Virus record (IMG/VR): IMGVR_UViG_3300003794_000117 | Span: 1 to 32,830 of that record | DNA: 32,830 bases | Source of the DNA: a virus | Direction: 5' to 3' (one strand) | Part shown: positions 23,287-29,993 of the stretch, piece by piece | Layout of the letters: the number at the start of each line of letters is the position of its first letter | How positions within the stretch are numbered: the first letter of the stretch is position 1 | Notes under the pieces: model-generated | Databases searched by the model: none | Told to the model about the DNA's origin: nothing | Seen by the model: the letters and a program-made list of their open reading frames with translations, nothing else | Translations under genes and position numbers: made by a program

Positions 23287-23697
23287 ATGCATAAATCGAT
23301 ACTTCAGGTGACCGCGCTCATGTTTCTTGGGGCTGCCGCGGCGAGCGCCCAGGTACCGTCCCTCAAGGATCAACGCCAGATGGAGGGCGGCTACGAGGGG
23401 GACTTCATGAGCGTGCGTGTCATCTTGATGGACCCCGGAAAGGGCGTTGCGGCAGCCAGTGTGGATGTCGGGATGAACGGATGCGGCGCAGTGGTTTCAG
23501 GCCTCGGCGAGATGACGGCAAGAAAGCTGGTCATCAGCCCGTATGAAAAATTGGAAGGCGGCGATGCCTGCCGGGTGACGCTGGAGTTTGACAAATCCTG
23601 GAAGAAGGTCGCAGCCTCTGACAACGGGCAATGCACGGCCTATCACGGCGTCAGTTGCTCTTGGCAAGGCCAGTCGGCGAAAAAGGTTCGGTATTGA
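23287..23697 (+). CDS. Secreted immunity-like protein, second copy
   Basis: Encodes 136 residues from the ATG at 23287. An ATG at 23266, overlapping the preceding stop, would add seven residues before the signal peptide; the paralogue's M-H-K-S start favours 23287. The signal peptide ends A-S-A before Q-V-P. It shares Y-E-K-L-E-G-G-x-A-C, K-S-W-K-K-V and A-Y-H-G-x-S-C with the first copy, so the pair arose by tandem duplication. The copies have diverged in the N-terminal half, which may reflect recognition of different toxin variants. Confidence 0.75.
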   Translation: MHKSILQVTALMFLGAAAASAQVPSLKDQRQMEGGYEGDFMSVRVILMDPGKGVAAASVDVGMNGCGAVVSGLGEMTARKLVISPYEKLEGGDACRVTLEFDKSWKKVAASDNGQCTAYHGVSCSWQGQSAKKVRY

Positions 23698-23766
23698 TTC
23701 ATACGCGCACCAGGCAGCGGGCGGATTGGGAAAACGTGCCCCCGAAGCGGGGCAGGTGAGGCTCGT

Positions 23767-23952
23767 TTGCCAGAGCTGCTGGTGGTTGAGCGCGCCGATG
23801 CGTTGCGCATGTTGGATGCCTACGCCATCCAAAGGATGGACCCGGAAGTTCTGATCTCCTTCAAGAAAGGCGTCGCGGAGGTGGCAGGCTCATTCGACCA
23901 TTGCGGCCTTGGCAATGCCTGGTACGGAAAGTACAAGAAGAGAAAGAAGTAG
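23767..23952 (+). CDS. Short frame of unknown status in the immunity region
   Basis: Encodes 61 residues from a TTG at 23767; the frame is open from 23698, just after the preceding stop. It ends in a basic G-K-Y-K-K-R-K-K tail. No ribosome-binding site is convincing and no family is recognised. It could be a small gene, or the leftover tail of a displaced toxin or immunity gene, which would fit its place between an immunity pair and the next cassette border. Confidence 0.35.
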   Translation: MPELLVVERADALRMLDAYAIQRMDPEVLISFKKGVAEVAGSFDHCGLGNAWYGKYKKRKK

Positions 23953-23985
23953 CGCCTCCTTGCCACGACGGCTCCAACCCCAATC

Positions 23986-24008
23986 AACCCGCCGCCGGCG
24001 GGTTTTTT
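23986..24008 (+). terminator. Terminator and cassette boundary before effector 3
   Basis: AACCCGCC and GGCGGGTT form an eight-pair stem with a very short loop, followed by a T run, CTTGCCTGGACACACC and the ATG at 24025. It is the best-formed copy of the repeated boundary element. Confidence 0.85.
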
Positions 24009-24024
24009 CTTGCCTGGACACACC

Positions 24025-24782
24025 ATGCCCGACTTCTTCTCATTCTTCGCAGACCCCCAGGCCCGCCGCCGGTTGATGGCGGACGCCATCGACGAAGACG
24101 ATGACGCCGATGACGGCGGCACGCCTGGCGGCTTGCTGGGCTCTGCCAGCGACGACGCCGACACCCCCCTCGTCCTGGGCCTGCTGTCCGCGCCGAGTGC
24201 GCAACAGCGCCTCGCCAGAGGCCTGCTGGGCGATGACGACGGCGCAGGCCTGCCATTCGTGATGGACGAACCGCAAATGCAGTTCACCAAGCCCGTGCGG
24301 TTCTCTGCCCCTCAGGACACGTCGCCCTTCTCGCAACTGCTGAGGCAGATCTCGCTGCAGGACGTGACCCGCGACGACCGGGCGGCAGACACCGCCGGCG
24401 ACAGCCCTCCGACGCCCCAGCAGTCGCAGGCCATGTTCCGGCAGATGGAGCGCGACGAGCGCCAGGCCACCGACACCGGTGCGACCGCCCTGGACTACCG
24501 CGACGACGACAACGGGCTGTTCGGTGCCGCGCTGCGCGCCGCCGGCGGCGACCGCCAGCGTGCGCTCGCCGTCCTCGATGCCTGGGCCGGCTCCGGCGGC
24601 TTTGCCACCGACCGCAACGGCAGCCCCGTTGTCAGCGACGGCCAGTCGCTGCCCTGGGTAGACACCGGCGCCCTGAGTGCCGACGCATTGGCCCAAGCGG
24701 CGCAGCGCGGTGCGCAGGTGCTTGGCGACAACGGCGCCACGACGCGGTCCAACGCACGGGACGAAAGCGCGGCCGAGACCCG
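24025..24782 (+). repeat. Long repeat: type-A head and second domain, copy 2
   Basis: Partner of 18399-19140. Differences are mainly third-base changes and a few codon insertions in the acidic part near codon 30. Confidence 0.8.
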
Positions 24783-25431
24783 GCGTGAGCTCGACCGCTT
24801 CGAGGCGATGAAGGAGCCGCCAACGCATCCCTTTCCCGTCGTGCCCGGCTCCGACCTGCGGGGGCGCAGGGAGGCCGTCAAGAAGGGCTACGGGTCGCGT
24901 TTCGAGATTGCACCGAACAGTGCCGCCAACGCAGCTGCGCCGGTTGGCGAGATTGGGTTTTTCAGCACGGTGGGTCAGAACAAGGATGCGATCGAGGACG
25001 CTGCCCAGAAGTGGGGTGTCAGCCCCGACCTGATCCGCGCCGTCATGTACATGGAGGAGTCGCACGGCTACTACGACAAGCCCTTCGAACGACTGGGCTT
25101 GAACAAATCGATCCAGCCCATGAACGTGCATCGCGTCTGGGGCGACTTTGCAGGCACGCGAGAGCAACTGCTGGATCCCACCTTCAACATCGACGTCGGT
25201 GCGAAGATACTTGCCGGCATCCAGGCCAATCTCGCGCCGCAGGACCGCACCGTCGCCAACATCGCGACGCTCTACAACAAGCTGGGTGCGGACAAGGTGA
25301 CAGACTATGGGGCGCGTGTGAATGCCATCCACGAAGCCAAAGCTTGGATAAAAGAACCCCTCCGCTTCGACCAGGACCCGTCAACGCGACGGGTATGGCA
25401 GGCGTTGCCACTCAACAGCCTGCCATACTGA
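24025..25431 (+). CDS. Modular effector 3: type-A N-terminus with lysozyme/transglycosylase-like domain
   Basis: Encodes 468 residues. Residues 1-250 closely match effector 1, including R-R-R-L-M-A-D, G-L-L-S-A-P-S, R-G-L-L-G-D-D-D, the Y-R-D-D-D-N-G-L-F-G segment and D-G-Q-S-L-P-W. The last 160 residues form a different muralytic domain: W-G-V-S-P-D-L-I-R-A-V-M-Y-M-E-E-S-H-G-Y, with E344/E345 as candidate catalytic acids, then P-M-N-V-H-R-V-W, then N-I-D-V-G-A-K-I-L and A-T-L-Y-N-K-L-G-A. This is the layout of lysozyme-like transglycosylase toxins acting on peptidoglycan. Two small membrane proteins follow. The C-terminal tail matches the remnant at 20408-20532. Confidence 0.8.
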   Translation: MPDFFSFFADPQARRRLMADAIDEDDDADDGGTPGGLLGSASDDADTPLVLGLLSAPSAQQRLARGLLGDDDGAGLPFVMDEPQMQFTKPVRFSAPQDTSPFSQLLRQISLQDVTRDDRAADTAGDSPPTPQQSQAMFRQMERDERQATDTGATALDYRDDDNGLFGAALRAAGGDRQRALAVLDAWAGSGGFATDRNGSPVVSDGQSLPWVDTGALSADALAQAAQRGAQVLGDNGATTRSNARDESAAETRRELDRFEAMKEPPTHPFPVVPGSDLRGRREAVKKGYGSRFEIAPNSAANAAAPVGEIGFFSTVGQNKDAIEDAAQKWGVSPDLIRAVMYMEESHGYYDKPFERLGLNKSIQPMNVHRVWGDFAGTREQLLDPTFNIDVGAKILAGIQANLAPQDRTVANIATLYNKLGADKVTDYGARVNAIHEAKAWIKEPLRFDQDPSTRRVWQALPLNSLPY

Positions 25432-25498
25432 TTGGCCAACTCCAGGCGGGCCGGGGAATCACGTTGGCCGCCCTCTGTTCAAAACCGTGGATCGAGCA

Positions 25499-25762
25499 AT
25501 GAGTCTTGTGCGTCGCGTACTCTGGGTGGCCCTCGCCTTGGCGGCGGTGCTGGCGGCGGCTGTGGCATCGTTCATGGTGTCGGCGGCGTGGTCCCACAAC
25601 CCGCAGAACGAGTTCCACGGCCCGGGGTCGGAAATCAACTGGCAGGGGTTGGGCTTCATCTGGGGCGCGTGGTTCGTCGTGACGATGGCCGTGCTAAGCG
25701 CCGTGAGCGGCGCCGTTGCCCTGTTGATCCAGCTCGTGGAGAAAAGGCTCGGTCAGCGGTGA
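25499..25762 (+). CDS. Two-helix membrane immunity-like protein
   Basis: Encodes 87 residues. Two hydrophobic helices (about 7-28 and 48-75) flank a loop with N-P-Q-N-E-F-H-G-P-G-S-E-I-N-W that should face the periplasm. It resembles 20657 and 25860 but has drifted further. It is the first gene after effector 3, whose target is the cell wall, so a membrane-held inhibitor exposing its loop to the periplasm is plausible. No biochemical family is recognised. Confidence 0.75.
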   Translation: MSLVRRVLWVALALAAVLAAAVASFMVSAAWSHNPQNEFHGPGSEINWQGLGFIWGAWFVVTMAVLSAVSGAVALLIQLVEKRLGQR

Positions 25763-25814
25763 AGCCCCTGACCGCGCGCCCTTGGTCCCCGACCCCGCCC
25801 CCGACCTCGAACAC

Positions 25815-25828
25815 AACCCGCCTCGGCG
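25815..25828 (+). repeat. Truncated copy of the cassette boundary element
   Basis: AACCCGCCTCGGCG matches the left arm and loop of the terminator at 30469-30495 but lacks the right arm and T run. It lies between two paralogous membrane-protein genes. It may be a scar of recombination at a cassette border. Confidence 0.45.
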
Positions 25829-25859
25829 ATCCCCCGTCACGCCAGGCCATGGATCAAGA

Positions 25860-26117
25860 ATGAGTGCTGCACGTCGCGCGTTCTGGCTCGCCCTGGCCCT
25901 GTCGGTGATGTTCGCATCGGCCATCCTGTGGATCGCCCTGCGCGAGAACTCTCAGCAAGAGTTTTACGGCTCTGAACTTGGCATCGCCTGGTGGGACATC
26001 TTCAGCCTTTGGTTCATGTCGTTCGCCTTGGCGTTTGCCGGGCCTGCCCTCGTGCTGATCGCCGTCAAGCTGGCCCAGATCGCCAAGCGAAGGCTGGGTG
26101 AACGGCCCGCCCGTTGA
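25860..26117 (+). CDS. Two-helix membrane immunity-like protein, second copy
   Basis: Encodes 85 residues from the ATG at 25860. It is very similar to the orphan at 20657: both have A-L-A-L-S-V, F-A-S-x-I-L-W-I-A-L, N-S-Q-x-E-F-Y-G-S-E and G-P-A-x-V-L-I-A-V-K-L. It is more distant from its immediate neighbour at 25499. The preceding partial boundary element suggests it belonged to a separate cassette whose effector was lost. Topology and proposed role are as for 20657. Confidence 0.8.
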   Translation: MSAARRAFWLALALSVMFASAILWIALRENSQQEFYGSELGIAWWDIFSLWFMSFALAFAGPALVLIAVKLAQIAKRRLGERPAR

Positions 26118-26144
26118 CGGCACGCTGCTGATCCCCCTCAACAC

Positions 26145-26168
26145 AACCCGCCCTCCGGCGGGTTTTTC
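26145..26168 (+). terminator. Terminator at a cassette boundary without an effector
   Basis: AACCCGCC, a short loop and GGCGGGTT, then a T run, TTGCCCGGACAACACC. The pattern is that found before effectors 2, 3 and 5, but no effector follows. Confidence 0.8.
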
Positions 26169-26405
26169 TTGCCCGGACAACACCGCGCGCGTGACCGTGG
26201 TCCCGAGGATGCTTGGAAAGAAGAATCCCCCTCGGGACTAAGCCCTTGGGGGATCCATCAGCCAACTTGGTCGGGGTGGGACCGATTTCCACCTCTCGTA
26301 CTTAGCGCCTTTCGGCCTGCCATTGACTCCGCACAACCAAGCCAGCATTTCCGGCGCCATTTCGCCGACGACTGAATTTTAGTCGCGGTACCACTTTCAT
26401 CGTCC
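26169..26405 (+). other. Non-coding gap before the lysis genes
   Basis: About 240 bases with no credible coding frame. The start contains the GGACA motif seen before effector genes. Short inverted segments (for example around 26200-26250) could fold, so a small RNA or the lysis promoter may lie here, but I recognise no known RNA family or promoter consensus. Confidence 0.35.
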
Positions 26406-26432
26406 AGCCCGCCTCGCGCGGGCTTTTGTTTT
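26406..26432 (+). terminator. First of two tandem terminators before the holin gene
   Basis: AGCCCGC and GCGGGCT arms with a short loop, followed by TTTGTTTT. A second hairpin with the same arms begins two bases later. Confidence 0.8.
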
Positions 26433-26433
26433 G

Positions 26434-26460
26434 CAGCCCGCCTTGAGCGGGCTTTTTTCG
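26434..26460 (+). terminator. Second of two tandem terminators before the holin gene
   Basis: CAGCCCGC and GCGGGCTT arms with a T-rich tail, followed by CGTCTGGACATACCC and the holin ATG. It again carries the TGGACA motif just before a start codon. The tandem arrangement should strongly insulate the lysis genes from effector transcription. Confidence 0.8.
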
Positions 26461-26473
26461 TCTGGACATACCC

Positions 26474-26776
26474 ATGAACACTCCCAATGAAGTCGACACC
26501 GCAGCCACCGCGGCCAGCTCCAGCCTCAAGGCCACCGTGGCCGGCGGCGGGCTGCTCAGCATTGGCGGCCTCACCTCGAACGACCTGGCCATCATCGGCG
26601 GCCTGCTGCTGGGCCTCGCGGGCTTCATGCTGCAGTGGTACTACCAGCGCCGCCGCGACCGGCGCGAGGAGGCCGAGCACGCGCTGCGCATGCAGGCGCT
26701 GATCGAAGAAGGCGAGGAGGAAGAGGAGGAAGAGGAGGAAGAGGAGGAAGAGGAGGGCGGCCATGACAAGCCCTGA
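26474..26776 (+). CDS. Holin-like protein with a long acidic tail
   Basis: Encodes 100 residues. Holins form membrane lesions that trigger lysis. One clear membrane helix lies at residues about 36-58 (N-D-L-A-I-I-G-G-L-L-L-G-L-A-G-F), preceded by a weaker A/G-rich segment and followed by the basic Y-Y-Q-R-R-R-D-R-R stretch. The pattern and position directly before the endolysin fit small phage holins. The tail is almost pure glutamate, encoded by a GAG/GAA repeat at 26711-26755, which is unusual. It overlaps the endolysin gene by 14 bases. Confidence 0.8.
   Translation: MNTPNEVDTAATAASSSLKATVAGGGLLSIGGLTSNDLAIIGGLLLGLAGFMLQWYYQRRRDRREEAEHALRMQALIEEGEEEEEEEEEEEEEEGGHDKP
26711..26755 (+). repeat. 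GAG/GAA simple repeat encoding the holin polyglutamate tail
   Basis: About four copies of a 9-base unit (GAGGAAGAG) in tandem. The unit length keeps the frame if copies are gained or lost. The same purine-rich stretch and the GGAGGGCGG after it lie just upstream of the endolysin ATG at 26763, so changes could alter its translation. Confidence 0.8.
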
Positions 26777-27299
26777 CCCCAGCACGCTCGCTCGACTGCG
26801 CCTGCCTGTCCGTTTGCCGATAGCCGCGCTCGCGCTCAGCGCCGCCGGCTACGTCGGCATCGTGGGCCACGAGGGCTACACCGACGGTGCCGTTCGCCCC
26901 CTGCCCACCGACGTGCCCACCTACGGGTTCGGCTCCACCACCGGGCCCGACGGCAAGCCCGTGCAGATGGGCGACCGCATCACCCCGCCCGCCGCGCTGC
27001 GCTTGAGCCTGCGCGAGATCCGCGGTGCCGAGGGCCTGCTCAAGGGCTGCCTCAGCGCGCCGCTCACGCAGGGCGAGTACGACAGCCTCGTGAGCCTGGC
27101 CTACAACGTGGGCCCCGGCGCCGTGTGCAAGTCCACCATGGTGAGCCTGCACAACGCCGGCCGCCACGAAGAAGCCTGCGCGCAGTTCGACCGCTGGACC
27201 TTCTTCCAGGGCCGCGACTGCAAGGACCCTTTGAACCGCTGCACCGGCCTGGCCAAACGCCGCGCCGCTGAGCGCGCGCAATGCGAGGGCAAGGCATGA
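26763..27299 (+). CDS. Endolysin, GH24 lysozyme with N-terminal membrane segment
   Basis: Encodes 178 residues. Hydrolyses peptidoglycan at lysis. A weakly hydrophobic Ala/Gly-rich segment (residues about 18-35) directly precedes the catalytic domain, as in SAR endolysins that are exported and held in the membrane until release. The GH24 signature is G-H-E-G-Y with E37 as the likely catalytic acid, then D50 and T53 in D-V-P-T-Y-G-F-G. L-T-Q-G-E-Y-D-S-L-V-S-L-A-Y-N-V-G and W-T-F-F-Q-G follow. Several cysteines may control activation. It overlaps holin and Rz genes on either side, a classic lysis cassette. Confidence 0.92.
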   Translation: MTSPDPSTLARLRLPVRLPIAALALSAAGYVGIVGHEGYTDGAVRPLPTDVPTYGFGSTTGPDGKPVQMGDRITPPAALRLSLREIRGAEGLLKGCLSAPLTQGEYDSLVSLAYNVGPGAVCKSTMVSLHNAGRHEEACAQFDRWTFFQGRDCKDPLNRCTGLAKRRAAERAQCEGKA

Positions 27300-27802
27300 A
27301 TGCGCTGCTGCGCGTCGTTACGGCCTTGTCGCCCGCCGCCTGCCTGGCCCTCGTGCTCGCGACGCTGCTGGGCGTGCAGACCCTGCGCCTGGCCCACACC
27401 CGCACTGCGCTGGCCCAGGAGCGCGCTACCCGCGCCATTGAAGCCGCACAAGCCACCACTGCCGCCCGCGCCGAAGAGCAACGCCGCACCATCGCCCAAC
27501 AGGAGATCGCCCATGCCGCCCAACAAGCCCAGGCCCATGCGGCTGCTGACCGCCGTGCTGCCGACGCTGCTGCTGGCAGCCTGCGCCAGCGCTTCGCGGC
27601 CCTTGCCGCCACTTGCCGTGCCGCCCCCGGCGATCCCGCCGCTGCCGCTGCAGGCCCGCCAGCCCCCACCCCCGCCGATCTGCTCGCCGACGTGCAGCGC
27701 CGGCTTGACGACGCTGCGGGCCAGCTTGCTGCTGCCGCCGACGACGCCCGCATTGCCGGGCTGGCCTGCGAGCGCAGCTATGACGCGTTGACGGCGAAGT
27801 AA
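27296..27802 (+). CDS. Rz: Spanin inner-membrane subunit (Rz-like)
   Basis: Encodes 168 residues. The spanin disrupts the outer membrane in the last step of lysis. An N-terminal membrane anchor (residues about 10-32) is followed by a long Ala/Gln/Arg coiled coil reaching into the periplasm and a C-terminal D-A-R-I-A-G-L-A-C-E-R-S-Y segment. It starts in an ATGA overlap with the endolysin and contains the Rz1 gene in another frame. Family assignment rests on topology, position and the nested lipoprotein. Confidence 0.85.
   Translation: MNALLRVVTALSPAACLALVLATLLGVQTLRLAHTRTALAQERATRAIEAAQATTAARAEEQRRTIAQQEIAHAAQQAQAHAAADRRAADAAAGSLRQRFAALAATCRAAPGDPAAAAAGPPAPTPADLLADVQRRLDDAAGQLAAAADDARIAGLACERSYDALTAK
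27513..27791 (+). CDS. Rz1: Spanin outer-membrane lipoprotein (Rz1-like), nested in Rz
   Basis: Encodes 92 residues in a different frame inside the Rz gene, from an ATG at 27513 with CAGGAG just upstream. A lipoprotein signal ends L-L-L-A-A-C (lipobox), and the mature part is very proline-rich (P-L-P-P-L-A-V-P-P-P-A-I-P-P), as in Rz1 proteins. An ATG at 27537 is a possible alternative start. The nested layout is the hallmark of Rz/Rz1 pairs. Confidence 0.85.
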   Translation: MPPNKPRPMRLLTAVLPTLLLAACASASRPLPPLAVPPPAIPPLPLQARQPPPPPICSPTCSAGLTTLRASLLLPPTTPALPGWPASAAMTR

Positions 27803-27861
27803 GCCGGACGCGACCCTCGTGCGTTGTGTCAACACTTGAAAGACCGATATGAAATTTCTCT

Positions 27862-29055
27862 ATGGCCTGTTGGGCCCCTTCAACCGACGACCTCGATGAC
27901 GAAGAGGATGGGGCGCCGCGGGGGCTGCTGTCGGCGCCCAGCGTGCTGCCAGGTCAACTCATGGGGCTGCTAGGCTATGACGATGTTTTGCTGCAGGCGC
28001 GGCAACGGTCGGCGATAGACGAGGGTCAGCCGCTGCACCTCGGCCCTGACCTGTTGGCGGCCCCATCGACAGCAAGTGACCACAGTTTGCTCAACGCCGC
28101 TGAGCGCCTCGCCAACCCGCAGGCCTACACGAGCGTCGAAGGTCGCAGGGTTGTGGTGCAAGATGGCGACACGCTTTCGGGATTGGCCGGTACCAGCGAC
28201 CCCGCGATGGTGGGCGCTGTCATGGCGGCCAACAACCTTGATGGCAGCGCGATACGCCCAGGGGACGTCCTCTTCCTTCCAAACAACGCAAGTGCCTATG
28301 GCGACAACGCCGTATCCGGCGACCGGTTGTTGGCGCGAGACAACGCAAGCCGGGCCATGAAGGCCGCATGGCAGGAGTCAGCGGAGCGGGCGCAAAGGCT
28401 GGGCCTGAGTGGTGGCGTGGACAGAGCGCCGGTTGATCCAGAGCTTGAGCGGTTTGCGGCAGAGTACCGCGCTCGCATCGACAGAGGCCCGCAGGCGTCG
28501 GCGTACGACCTTGCCGCGGAACAAGCGCGACAGCAGGCGAAACAAAAGGCAGGGACCACCATCGGCCTTGCGGCGGGTGGCCTCCTCACAGGCTGGGCCG
28601 CCGGCGCACAACTCGCGGGTGCTCCGGACAACGCGATCAATGACATCGGTGTGGCCAATGCAGGCCTCGTCACGTCCTTGGACCCGCTGGTGCGCTACTA
28701 CGAGACAGTCAAGCCCAAGCCGGTTGACCCGAGATTCGACACTTCCGTAGACGGGTTCATCAACCCTGGCAAGCAATCGCGGCACGTGACAGGGACCAAA
28801 GACTATGAAAGCCGGCGCGGAAGCTATTTCGAGCAGGTCAGCGACGCACAGGATGTGCTGGAGGCCTACCAGAACGGGCAGGCCGTCGTGGTGGCAAGGG
28901 GAAATGACGGCGGGCCCATTGTTCGCGTTGACGGGGCCAAGGGGTTCAACCACAACCCACGTGCCGGCTATCCTGACCAGCCGACCAATCTGTTCTGGAT
29001 CAAGGGCAGCTCCAGTGTGAGCGTCGTACCCGTTTCACCCACGAAAGGGCAATAG
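27862..29055 (+). CDS. Modular effector 4: type-B N-terminus (frameshifted), LysM and Ntox50-like RNase domain
   Basis: Encodes 397 residues in the frame from 27862. The natural start appears to be the ATG at 27849, whose frame begins M-K-F-L-Y-G-L-L-G-P like effector 5. That frame stops after 16 codons, and the homology continues in this frame after a one-base shift near 27878-27881. Downstream lie G-L-L-S-A-P-S and G-L-L-G-Y-D-D. A LysM-like peptidoglycan-binding repeat follows at about 96-140 (Q-D-G-D-T-L-S, then N-N-L-D-G, then I-R-P-G-D). From about 300 come K304-Q-S-R-H308-V-T-G-T, later N-G-Q-A-V-V and a V-S-V-V-P-V-S-P end, the pattern of Ntox50 (PF15542, BECR-fold RNase) toxins. It is followed two bases later by a candidate immunity gene. 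Confidence 0.75.
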   Translation: MACWAPSTDDLDDEEDGAPRGLLSAPSVLPGQLMGLLGYDDVLLQARQRSAIDEGQPLHLGPDLLAAPSTASDHSLLNAAERLANPQAYTSVEGRRVVVQDGDTLSGLAGTSDPAMVGAVMAANNLDGSAIRPGDVLFLPNNASAYGDNAVSGDRLLARDNASRAMKAAWQESAERAQRLGLSGGVDRAPVDPELERFAAEYRARIDRGPQASAYDLAAEQARQQAKQKAGTTIGLAAGGLLTGWAAGAQLAGAPDNAINDIGVANAGLVTSLDPLVRYYETVKPKPVDPRFDTSVDGFINPGKQSRHVTGTKDYESRRGSYFEQVSDAQDVLEAYQNGQAVVVARGNDGGPIVRVDGAKGFNHNPRAGYPDQPTNLFWIKGSSSVSVVPVSPTKGQ

Positions 29056-29056
29056 C

Positions 29057-29380
29057 GTGATTGATGTGAACGAGAGAAACGGGGTGTTCGTCAACTTGGC
29101 CCATGCCTGTCTTGGGCGGTTGAGCCCAAACGTTCGACGGGTGGATTTCGCGATGGATGCCTATCAGGCGTTCCGCGTCAGAGTCGTGCTTCGCGAGGAA
29201 TCGCAGAATGACAGAGAAGAACTGAGAGAGGCCATGGAGGACTTCGAGGCATCGACGCGCCAGCCACCCTACGATCTTCCATTTGATGTGGCCTTGGAGA
29301 TTCGAATCGACACAGACCCGCTCAGGTGGAGGACAGAGGATGACGGCTTCCTGGGCCTGTACTGGGAGAAGCAGGACTGA
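29057..29380 (+). CDS. Putative cytosolic immunity protein for the Ntox50-like toxin
   Basis: Encodes 107 residues from a GTG one base after the effector stop. It has no signal peptide or membrane segment and is acidic, as expected for an inhibitor of a basic RNase domain. Segments include Y-Q-A-F-R-V-R-V-V-L-R-E-E and L-G-L-Y-W-E-K-Q-D at the end. No named immunity family is recognised. Assignment rests on the tight spacing and the charge match. Confidence 0.7.
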   Translation: MIDVNERNGVFVNLAHACLGRLSPNVRRVDFAMDAYQAFRVRVVLREESQNDREELREAMEDFEASTRQPPYDLPFDVALEIRIDTDPLRWRTEDDGFLGLYWEKQD

Positions 29381-29411
29381 TCCGGCGCGTGGAGCCCGGT
29401 CTTTGCCATGA

Positions 29412-29564
29412 GCCGGTTGGTGGCCGGTCAATGCGAGCAATCTGCTTGTCTTCAAGGATGGGAGTTGGACCATGAGCCCTGGGGCCGTTGGTTCCCCGCG
29501 GGTGCAGGGAGCGCCAATCCGGGTACTCCCTTTCCCATCGGCTGCAAGCGCACCAAGGAGGTGA
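29412..29564 (+). pseudogene. Possible displaced toxin tail before an immunity gene
   Basis: An open frame of 50 codons without a start, beginning after a TGA at 29409 and ending in a TGA at 29562-29564, one base before the next gene's ATG. The translation contains N-L-L-V-F-K-D-G-S-W-T-M and reads like a protein end. Toxin genes here end just this close to their immunity genes, so it may be the relict of a replaced toxin. No homologue in the window supports it directly. Confidence 0.35.
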
Positions 29565-29565
29565 A

Positions 29566-29982
29566 ATGTCAGTCAATCTATGCGTGGAAATAGACCCGAG
29601 GCTTGGGTTTGAGGAAATGAGAGGTCTGTTCGAGGCCGCTGGATTTGTCGACATCGAACCTTATTACGACGTAAGCGTGGAAGCGACATGCCCGGGGTCT
29701 GGGATGGGCGTCTCCGCGGATCGCTACGACGGCTCAGAGGACTTGTTCGTGGAAGATGTCGATTCGCCGGATCGGTGGAAACTCGGAAGCCAGGTGACGT
29801 TCTTTTATCGGTTTGGTATGCCGGATGTCTGCAAAAAAGAAGTCGCCGACTTCTTGAAGGTGCTGTCTTCTGCAAGCCCTGCCTATTTTGTGTTTTCCTT
29901 CCAGCATGAGAATGTCTACGCGATACGTGACAGCGGAGGATTGCGATTTCTGGATGGGTCCGGCTACGAACAGTACCGCTAG
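29566..29982 (+). CDS. Soluble immunity-like protein, probably orphan
   Basis: Encodes 138 residues with a strong AAGGAGG ribosome-binding site. It is acidic and soluble, without a signal peptide. Its central part alternates strands (S-Q-V-T-F-F-Y-R-F-G-M, later Y-F-V-F-S-F-Q) as in many small alpha/beta immunity proteins. No toxin gene lies directly before it, only the possible tail at 29412-29564. It sits in a row of three immunity-like genes after effector 4, as is common in toxin arrays. No family name can be given. Confidence 0.7.
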   Translation: MSVNLCVEIDPRLGFEEMRGLFEAAGFVDIEPYYDVSVEATCPGSGMGVSADRYDGSEDLFVEDVDSPDRWKLGSQVTFFYRFGMPDVCKKEVADFLKVLSSASPAYFVFSFQHENVYAIRDSGGLRFLDGSGYEQYR

Positions 29983-29993
29983 GGTTTAGTTGC

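Noticed and set aside
27849-27900. Programmed +1 frameshift as the firm explanation for effector 4
   Set aside because: CCC-T can slip, but there is no upstream stimulatory sequence and no slow or stop codon in the A site. A simple one-base insertion or read error is at least as likely, so it is listed only as an open option.
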